A stretch of DNA of 64,000 nucleotides from Verrucomicrobiota bacterium (GTDB taxonomy: Bacteria; Verrucomicrobiota; Verrucomicrobiia; Opitutales; UBA953). The position numbers and the translations under genes were made by a program. The first letter of the stretch is position 1; each line of letters starts with the position of its first letter. Where the stretch lies: contig VHDL01000001.1 of the NCBI GenBank assembly GCA_016871415.1, positions 124,001 to 188,000 of the forward strand, given 5' to 3'. The notes under the pieces are model-generated. The model made no database searches and was not told the DNA's origin. It was given only the letters and a program-made list of their open reading frames with translations. Positions 58,351 to 64,000 of the stretch are shown here, piece after piece.

Positions 58351-59994
58351 TCACTTCTTTTTGGCCTTTTTGACGGGCTGTCCGCCGGGAAGGCGCTTCT
58401 GCTCCTGCATGGGCAGAGGTCCGGCCAAGGGCGGGGTCTCGAAATACTTGCCGTCCTCGAGCATGCGAGGGTCGCCCGTCTCGCGGAGGATCGTGAAGAG
58501 GCGCTCGGTCATTTCCTTGCGCACGGCGGCGTAGGCCGGGTCCTCGGCCACGTTGTTCATCTCGTGCGGATCGGCCTTCAGGTCGTAGAGCTCGAACATC
58601 GGGCGGCGGCCGTAGAACTTCTCAAAAAGCGCGGCCCACTCGGGCGACTTGCGCGCGCCCACGAACCAAGCCTTGGTCGGCCCGGCATCGTCGTCAGGCA
58701 GCGTCACGAAAGTGGTCTGGGCGAGCTCAGCGAAGGTCGGCTCATCGGTGCCGTCGAGGCGGTACGGATTCCCCAGCGGCCAGCGCTCGGGCTTGAAGTT
58801 GACGATCAGGACGTGGTCTTGGGTGCGCAGGGCGCGCTGGGGGTAGGGTGAGTAGTCCGGACGAGCGACCTCGACGTGACGCTCGCGGCCGGCGACGACC
58901 CACGTGCGGGTCGGGTCGACCTGGCCTTGGCGGTCGGACTTCAGGACGTTCCAGAGCGAGCGGCCGGTCATCACCGCGGGCGGCTTCACGCCGCCGGCTT
59001 CGAGGAAGGTCGGGGCAAGGTCGGGCAGGGTGACCATGTCGTCCACCACGCGGCCGCCCTTCACGCCCGCGCCGGAAACGATGAGCGAGACGCCCGTGCC
59101 GAAGGCGTAGAGGTTGCACTTGCCGTGCGGGAAGCCCGGCGCGCCGTGGTCGCCGCTCACGGCGATCAGCGTCTTGCTGCGTTCGCCGGCGCGGTCGAGT
59201 TCTTCGAGCAGCACGCCCATCGCGGCGTCGAGGGCCTGGACTTCGCCGAGGTAGTCGGCGAGGTCTTCGCGCACCACCGGGACGTCCGGCAGGAAGGCCG
59301 GCAGCTTGCCCTTGAGGGCGTCGGGATCGAGCCCCCAGAGTTTCTGGCCACTGCCCCGAATCCAGGTGCGGTGAGTGGTAGTCGGCCCGAACCAATAGGC
59401 GAAGGGCTGGCCGGCGGCCTTGGCCGCGAGCATCGCGCGGAAGTTGCCGCGGACTTCTTCGAGGAGCTTGGCCCGGGCCGCCTCGATCGTGGCGCCTTTC
59501 GCTACGAGGTCGGTCGCGTTTTCGGAGAAGTTATTGAAGCCGCGGCCTGACTTCTCGAAGGCGTGCGTCTGGCCGCCGTAAGGGGCGTCGGCCGGCGAGC
59601 CTGGGCTCCAGACCTTATAGGACTTGCCGAGGTGATAGCCGGCGTCGCGGAGGAGCAGGGGATAGGTCGGGATGGATTCGTCCCAGACCGCGCCTTGGAG
59701 GATGGCGCCCCGGCCGGTGCGCCAGAAGTGCTGGCCCGAGAGCAACGAGCTGCGGCAGGGCGTGCAGGAGGGCGCATTGACGTGCGCGTTACGGAAGAGC
59801 ACGCCTTCCTTGGCGAGGCGGTCGAGGTTCGGGGTGCGGAGCAGACCGTTCGCGCCGGCCAGATTGCCATGCTCGGCATAGATGCGGGCGAAGCGGCCCC
59901 AGTCGTCGGCGAAGAAGAACAGGATGTTCGGGCGCTCTTCGGCCGCGGTCGCGAAGGCGGCGGCGAGCAGGGCGAGCAGGGCGGCGGGGCGCAT
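58351..59994 (-). CDS. Secreted sulfatase
   Basis: The 547-residue protein has a signal peptide (MRPAALLALLAAAFATAAE), then RPNILFFFADDWGRFA with calcium-binding Asp residues and SCTPCRSSLLSGQ, where Cys77 of C-x-P-x-R is the formylglycine precursor. VSGDHGAPGFPHGKCNLY supplies later metal ligands. ELYDLKADPHEMNNVAEDP is the common C-terminal block of S1 sulfatases. It follows the other sulfatase by two bases. The substrate is probably a sulfated glycan. Confidence 0.92.
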   Translation of the reverse strand: MRPAALLALLAAAFATAAEERPNILFFFADDWGRFARIYAEHGNLAGANGLLRTPNLDRLAKEGVLFRNAHVNAPSCTPCRSSLLSGQHFWRTGRGAILQGAVWDESIPTYPLLLRDAGYHLGKSYKVWSPGSPADAPYGGQTHAFEKSGRGFNNFSENATDLVAKGATIEAARAKLLEEVRGNFRAMLAAKAAGQPFAYWFGPTTTHRTWIRGSGQKLWGLDPDALKGKLPAFLPDVPVVREDLADYLGEVQALDAAMGVLLEELDRAGERSKTLIAVSGDHGAPGFPHGKCNLYAFGTGVSLIVSGAGVKGGRVVDDMVTLPDLAPTFLEAGGVKPPAVMTGRSLWNVLKSDRQGQVDPTRTWVVAGRERHVEVARPDYSPYPQRALRTQDHVLIVNFKPERWPLGNPYRLDGTDEPTFAELAQTTFVTLPDDDAGPTKAWFVGARKSPEWAALFEKFYGRRPMFELYDLKADPHEMNNVAEDPAYAAVRKEMTERLFTILRETGDPRMLEDGKYFETPPLAGPLPMQEQKRLPGGQPVKKAKKK

Positions 59995-59996
59995 GT

Positions 59997-61553
59997 TCAG
60001 CGGGAAGGCTTGATGGGCGTTGGCTCGAAGTCGGTCCTGTTCACCCAGTTGGCGTCGAGGAGTTCGCCCTTCACGTAGCGGTTGTAGAAGTTGCGCCGCT
60101 GTTCGTCGGAATGCGGGAAGGCCTCGTATTCGGCCCCGCGTCCGACGGCCCGCAGGTCGCCTTGGCGCTTCAGTTCGGCCCACATCCTGGTGCGCAGGGA
60201 CTCGGCGTCCTTCTCACGGGCGGCGGCGAGGTTCTTCACGCAGTCCGGGTCGGACTTCAGGTCGTAGAGTTCGCGCCCAGGCCGCAACCCGAAGCAGAGT
60301 TCCCAGAAGGGGTCGCTCCCCGCGGCCCGGCGTGCCTGGAGGATGAAGCTCTTCGTCGGGCTGGCGTCGGTGTCGAGGTAGCCGGTTTCGGGATTGCAGG
60401 CGGGCCAGCGGGAGGGCTCCGCGTTCTCGAGGTAGGCCATGCCTTCCGTCACGATGCCGCGCACGGGGTAGCCCTGGTCATCGGGACGCCCGAGGTCGTT
60501 GCGCTCCCGTCCGATCAGGGTGAAGTCGCGCCCGGGCACGCGGGCGGAGCCGTCGGACCGGAAGACGTCGAAGAGGCTGCGTCCGGAGGTCGCCAGCAGG
60601 CCTGACTTTTCCCAGGGCAGGCCGGCGGCCTCCAGGAAGGTCGGCGCGAGGTCGGCGAAACTCACGAACTCCGCGACCTTGCGGCCCGCCTGCGCGATGC
60701 CGGCGGGCCAGCGGACCGCGAAGGGCAGGTGGTTGGCGTGGTCGTAGGCCGAGCCCTTCACGCGGGGGAAGGGCATGCCGTTGTCGGAGGTCACGATGAC
60801 CAGCGTGCGGTCGAGCTCGCCCTTGGCGCGCAGCTGTTCGAGGACCTTGCCCAGCTGCGTGTCGAGGTGCTCGACCTCCACCGCGTAGTCGAGCATGTCG
60901 CCGCGCACGGTGGCGTTGTCCGGCCAGTAGGCGGGCACGCGGTCGAGGTCAGACGGCTTCTTTCCGAAGCGGACGTGGCTGCCCTCCTCATAAGCCCGGT
61001 GCGGTTCCTGGAAGCCCAGCCAGAAGAACCAGGGGCGGTCCTTGGGCGCATCCTGCAGGAAGTCGGCGAAATTGGCCGCGTAGTCGTTAGGGGCGATGGC
61101 CTTCGCGGGCGGCTGCAGGCGTCGCTTCTGGTAGACCTTGCCCGTCATCGGCCGGGGAGAACCGTCGGCTTTCAGGGATTTACCGGGTCCCCAGACCTTG
61201 CCCGTCGAAGCGTAGAAGTAGCCCGCCTGCGCGAGGGCCTCGGGGAGGATGCCGATCGCCGGCGGGAAACTGGGCGTATGGTTGGCCGCGGCGCCGAGGA
61301 GCCATGGGTGACGTCCGGTCATGATGCTGGAGCGCGACGGGGCGCACTTCGCCGTCGGCGTGTAGGCGTTGAGGAAGAGCAGGCCCTCTCGTGCGAGGCG
61401 GTCGAAGTTCGGGGTCTTCACCCAAGTGCACCCGTAGGCGCCGGCGTGTCCGGTGCCCCAGTCGTCGGCGATGATGAACAGGACGTTGGGACGTGCGTGT
61501 TCGGCGGCGTTCAAGCCGGCCAAGGTGATCAGCAGGGCGAGCAGGCCTCTCAT
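59997..61553 (-). CDS. Secreted sulfatase
   Basis: The 518-residue protein has a signal peptide (MRGLLALLITLAGLNAAE), RPNVLFIIADDWGTGHAGAY, and KCAPSRSSIMTGRHPW with Cys70 as formylglycine precursor. ASTGKVWGPG, WFFWLGFQEPHRAYE and VIVTSDNGMPFPRVKGSAYD supply other active-site residues, and ELYDLKSDPDCVKNLA is the C-terminal sulfatase block. ATG 61553 gives the best signal peptide; ATG 61565 is an alternative. It is followed two bases later by a second sulfatase. Confidence 0.92.
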   Translation of the reverse strand: MRGLLALLITLAGLNAAEHARPNVLFIIADDWGTGHAGAYGCTWVKTPNFDRLAREGLLFLNAYTPTAKCAPSRSSIMTGRHPWLLGAAANHTPSFPPAIGILPEALAQAGYFYASTGKVWGPGKSLKADGSPRPMTGKVYQKRRLQPPAKAIAPNDYAANFADFLQDAPKDRPWFFWLGFQEPHRAYEEGSHVRFGKKPSDLDRVPAYWPDNATVRGDMLDYAVEVEHLDTQLGKVLEQLRAKGELDRTLVIVTSDNGMPFPRVKGSAYDHANHLPFAVRWPAGIAQAGRKVAEFVSFADLAPTFLEAAGLPWEKSGLLATSGRSLFDVFRSDGSARVPGRDFTLIGRERNDLGRPDDQGYPVRGIVTEGMAYLENAEPSRWPACNPETGYLDTDASPTKSFILQARRAAGSDPFWELCFGLRPGRELYDLKSDPDCVKNLAAAREKDAESLRTRMWAELKRQGDLRAVGRGAEYEAFPHSDEQRRNFYNRYVKGELLDANWVNRTDFEPTPIKPSR

Positions 61554-61611
61554 GGGTCGCCTCATGCTGGCGGGCCGGCCGGCCGGGGGCAAGGGAGACC
61601 TCCGCAAACAA

Positions 61612-61643
61612 GGAGGCCGGACGGCTTGCGCCGCCCGGCCTCC
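61612..61643 (-). terminator. Terminator between the DUF1080 lipoprotein and the sulfatase genes
   Basis: GGAGGCCGG and CCGGCCTCC form a nine-pair stem. Read on the minus strand TTGTTTG follows. It lies 22 bases after the DUF1080 gene stop, so the two sulfatases may have lower or separate expression. Confidence 0.65.
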
Positions 61644-61665
61644 GGGAAGGGGCTGGTTCAGGCCC

Positions 61666-63141
61666 TCAGTTCTTCTTGGACAGGTCGCGCAGCTTCACGT
61701 TGCGGAACCAGACCTCGTCGCCGTGCTCCTGGAGGAGGATGTGGCCGTCCTTCCATTCGCCGAAGTTCTTCCCGTACTTGGGGTCGGCGTACTTGCTCTT
61801 GGCGACCAGCGCGCGGAACTCGGGGGTGGCGCGGTCGTAGGCCACGACCTTGCGTCCGTTGAGCCAGTGCTCGACCTTGGTGCCCTGGGCGATGACGTAG
61901 GCGTTGTTCCATTCGCCGATGCGGTTGGCGCGTTTGCCCTTGGCGGTGATCAGGTCGTAGAGCGAGGAGACCGTGCGGTTGCCCTCGCGGCCCAGCTTGG
62001 CGTCAGGATGCACGGCGTCGTCGAGCATCTGGAATTCCAGACCGAAGGCCGAGCCCGCGCCTTGGTTCAGGTTGGGCTGCACGAAGTACTTCAGGCCGCT
62101 GTTGGCGCCGGTCGTCAGGCGGAAGTCGACCGACACCTCGAACTCGGAGTAGCGTCCAGTCGTGATGATGTCTCCCGCGTTGGCCGACTCCCTACCGTCA
62201 CCCTTGGCGGTGTGCAGCATACCCTTCTCGACGGACCAGCCCTCCTTCGGGAAGTCGGGCCCCTTGGCGGAGCGCCAGCCCTTGGAGGTGCGGCCGTCGA
62301 AGAGGAGCGTCCAGCCGTCGGCCTTCTCGGATTCCGAGAGGGTGTTGTCGCCGATGGGCGTCAGGCTAATGTTGCGCCACTGCACGGTGGTACCGGCTTT
62401 GGCGGCGTCCTTGCCGATGCCGTGGACCTGGAAGGCGATGAAGCCGGTCTTGTAGCCGTCGTCACGGACGTCGACGCGCTGCACGCCGTTGATCCAGGTG
62501 CGGATGCGGTTGCCGTTGGCCTCGATCTTGACGCGGTTCCACTCGCCGCCCTTGGTGAGCTCGCGGCCCTGCTTGGAGAAGGCCTGCTCGTCGCCGCCGC
62601 CGATGCCTGGGAAGATCCAGCCGCGTCGGCCTTCCTCATAGAGGCCGGCGGACCACATGCGGGGGCCGACCTCGGCCTTCTTCACGTTCGTGGGGTCGGT
62701 ATCGATCTCAGCTTGGTAGCCGTGGACGCGTCCGGCGGGCACCTTTTTCTTCTTACCGTCGGAGCCCGTGAATTCCTGATCCTTCTCTAGCGAGCGGCTG
62801 CGGAACTGCACGCCAGAGTTCAGGCGCGGGTCGTTGAGGAACTCGTACTCGAGCACGAAGTTGGAGTACTCCTTCTCGGTCGCGAGGAAGGTGTTCGGGG
62901 TGTTGATCGTCGAGGTGCCGACGAGCGTGCCGTCCTTCACGGCGTAGGTGGCCTCGCCGCCGAGGCGCTTCAGGCCGGTGAGGTCCTTGCCGTTGAAGAT
63001 GACCGGCTTGGCGGCAGCCTTCGGGGCGGCCTTCTTCTGGTCGGCGGCGGCCGGCTTCTGGTCGGCGGCGGCCGGCTTCTGGTCGGCGGCGCAGCCGACG
63101 AGGGCTGCGGCCGTGAGGAGGGCGATGAGTTTGGTGTCCAT
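61666..63141 (-). CDS. Lipoprotein with two DUF1080 (3-keto-disaccharide hydrolase) domains
   Basis: The 491-residue protein has a lipoprotein signal (MDTKLIALLTAAALVGCAAD with Cys17), a tandem ADQKPAA-type linker (about 18-45), and two similar jelly-roll domains. The first (about 46-260) has VIFNGKDLTGLKRLGGEA, LEYEFLNDPRLNSGVQFRS and FIAFQVHGIGKDAAKAG. The second (about 270-491) has GWTLLFDGRTSKGWRSAKG, DFRLTTGANSGLKYFV and NFGEWKDGHILLQEHGDEV. DUF1080 proteins cleave or bind 3-keto sugars in polysaccharide use. The internal duplication is unusual in length. Confidence 0.88.
   Translation of the reverse strand: MDTKLIALLTAAALVGCAADQKPAAADQKPAAADQKKAAPKAAAKPVIFNGKDLTGLKRLGGEATYAVKDGTLVGTSTINTPNTFLATEKEYSNFVLEYEFLNDPRLNSGVQFRSRSLEKDQEFTGSDGKKKKVPAGRVHGYQAEIDTDPTNVKKAEVGPRMWSAGLYEEGRRGWIFPGIGGGDEQAFSKQGRELTKGGEWNRVKIEANGNRIRTWINGVQRVDVRDDGYKTGFIAFQVHGIGKDAAKAGTTVQWRNISLTPIGDNTLSESEKADGWTLLFDGRTSKGWRSAKGPDFPKEGWSVEKGMLHTAKGDGRESANAGDIITTGRYSEFEVSVDFRLTTGANSGLKYFVQPNLNQGAGSAFGLEFQMLDDAVHPDAKLGREGNRTVSSLYDLITAKGKRANRIGEWNNAYVIAQGTKVEHWLNGRKVVAYDRATPEFRALVAKSKYADPKYGKNFGEWKDGHILLQEHGDEVWFRNVKLRDLSKKN
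63034..63091 (-). repeat. 21-bp tandem repeat inside the DUF1080 lipoprotein gene
   Basis: Units at 63034-63054, 63055-63075 and 63076-63091 (partial) are nearly identical and encode the repeated ADQKPAA peptide in the linker after the lipobox. Copy number may vary by slippage without frame loss, since the unit is a multiple of three. Confidence 0.8.
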
Positions 63142-63162
63142 GGTGGGAATCTTTGGAAATGA

Positions 63163-63197
63163 CGGGGCGGAGCGGCCTTGCGGCGCGCTCCGCCCCG
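63163..63197 (-). terminator. Strong hairpin after the Gfo/Idh/MocA gene
   Basis: CGGGGCGGAGCG and CGCTCCGCCCCG form twelve perfect pairs around an 11-base loop, ending seven bases before the dehydrogenase stop. On the minus strand TCATTT follows. Confidence 0.65.
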
Positions 63198-63203
63198 GTG
63201 GAT

Positions 63204-64000
63204 TCAACCGACGGCGGGGATGCGGAACGGCGCGCGACCGTCGCGGCGGGCGCAGAGGTCGGCGTTGGCGCGGGCCGCGTTGGCCCCGGTGAAGAGCTCG
63301 GTCTTGGTGTCCTGCGTGAGGGCGGCTCCCAGGACGGCCTTGCTGTTGGTGAGGTTCACGCCGTTCTTGCCGAGGTGGTCCTGCATGCGGACGAAGGCCT
63401 CGGAGAGGCCGGCGCTCGAGTTGATCGCGGCGGTGATCTCCGCGGCCGTCTGCCGCTTGCCGAGGCGGTAGGAGATGTTGGCCGAGTGGACGAGTGCGGT
63501 GGAGACGTGGCAGTCGCGCAGGGGTGAGTGGATGCCCTCGTTGGTGCCCTTGCGGATGTGCGACACCCAGTTGGCGTGGTGGCCGGACTGGCCGCCGGAT
63601 AGGTCGACCTGATCGACGGACTTGCCGTAGGACTTGATGACCTTGCGGTCGTCCTTGCCGTAGGCGATGGCGGAGTTGTAGTCTGGCACGACGATGGTGG
63701 CGTGCTCGCACTCGACGACGATGCCGATCTCGGGTGCCTTCGGGAACTTGCCGTACTTGTTCATGGCGGCGTTCTTGGCCTTGCTGCTGGCCAGACCGTA
63801 CACCTCGGTGATGAGGGGCGCCTTGGCGTAGTTGTGCACGGAGATGAAGGTGTTCGGGGTCTCGGCGGCGTCGCGGTAGCCGAAGCGGCCTCCGATGGAG
63901 ACGACTTCCGGGGACACGTCCGGCTCGTTCAGGAACCAGCGCGCGATGTCGATCTCGTGGATGCACTGGTTGCAGAGGTCGCCGCCGCCCCAGTTCCAGA
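63204..64000 (-). CDS. Gfo/Idh/MocA-family oxidoreductase, C-terminal part (5' end outside window)
   Basis: The open frame reaches the right edge of the window; its start is beyond it. The visible 265 residues begin with WNWGGGDLCNQCIHEIDIAR and include SIGGRFGYRDAAETPNTF, GIVVECEHATIVVPDYNSA and IRKGTNEGIHSPLRDCHVST, the C-terminal alpha/beta domain of Gfo/Idh/MocA dehydrogenases typical of Planctomycetes/Verrucomicrobiota. These enzymes oxidise or reduce sugars with NAD(P). The gene is upstream of, and on the same strand as, the DUF1080 and sulfatase genes, which suggests a role in the same glycan pathway. Confidence 0.88.
   Translation of the reverse strand, partial: WNWGGGDLCNQCIHEIDIARWFLNEPDVSPEVVSIGGRFGYRDAAETPNTFISVHNYAKAPLITEVYGLASSKAKNAAMNKYGKFPKAPEIGIVVECEHATIVVPDYNSAIAYGKDDRKVIKSYGKSVDQVDLSGGQSGHHANWVSHIRKGTNEGIHSPLRDCHVSTALVHSANISYRLGKRQTAAEITAAINSSAGLSEAFVRMQDHLGKNGVNLTNSKAVLGAALTQDTKTELFTGANAARANADLCARRDGRAPFRIPAVG

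Noticed and set aside
63034-63091. Short tandem repeats as a CRISPR array
   Set aside because: The units are adjacent without spacers and lie in frame inside a coding region.

Overview
The window is about 64 kb of dense, GC-rich bacterial chromosome (roughly 65% by eye) with about 60 genes and no gap above 300 bases without a gene. It has sulfatases, DUF1080 (3-keto-disaccharide hydrolase type) lipoproteins, ThuA, Gfo/Idh/MocA, Planctomycete-type c cytochromes and TonB receptors next to ordinary housekeeping genes. That mix suggests a Verrucomicrobiota member, probably Opitutae-like, that lives on sulfated polysaccharides. This is inferred from gene content; no rRNA is present. I see no prophage, IS transposase or CRISPR array.

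Layout. 1-5.5 kb: a cupin fragment, a P-II protein, the tightly overlapping hemC-hemD-trpF operon headed by a small membrane protein, and an acetate-type symporter with its DUF485 partner. 5.6-11.4 kb: two TonB-dependent receptors (the first ZnuD-like, behind a Fur-superfamily-type palindrome) and a sulfatase with C-terminal EF-hands. 11.5-19.7 kb: ilvN-ilvC with a tRNA-Val gene in their leader, an eIF1/YciH-like protein, a CCA-adding enzyme, a GAF protein, a UvrA protein that seems to need a CTG start, and an SGNH hydrolase. 19.8-26.8 kb: pstS-pstC-pstA-pstB-phoU, then a holin-like membrane protein. 27-31 kb: an aminotransferase, ffh with a HAD phosphatase, and a DUF1080-like secreted protein. 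31-39.7 kb: a PhnP-like hydrolase, an esterase, ThuA, three related c cytochromes (one carrying a nonsense codon), HflX and a large PQQ-type dehydrogenase/cytochrome.

39.9-44.6 kb is a compact operon, fur-like - sufC - sufB - sufD - sufT, behind a PerR-like operator. The regulator lacks the usual CxxC zinc motifs. 44.7-58.2 kb: a LON-domain protein, a gene split by an in-frame TGA, leuB, a UxaE-type epimerase, hemB, dnaK, a KefB/YbaL-type antiporter, hemL and proC. 58.3-64 kb is a minus-strand glycan-use cluster: Gfo/Idh/MocA, a double-DUF1080 lipoprotein and two sulfatases.

Four haem-pathway genes (hemL, hemB, hemC, hemD) and the SUF operon give the window an iron/haem theme. The points that most deserve a second look are the Fur-like/SUF operon with its operator, the tRNA-Val in the ilvNC leader, the ZnuD-like receptor with its palindrome, two genes broken by single in-frame stops, and several intergenic inverted repeats.
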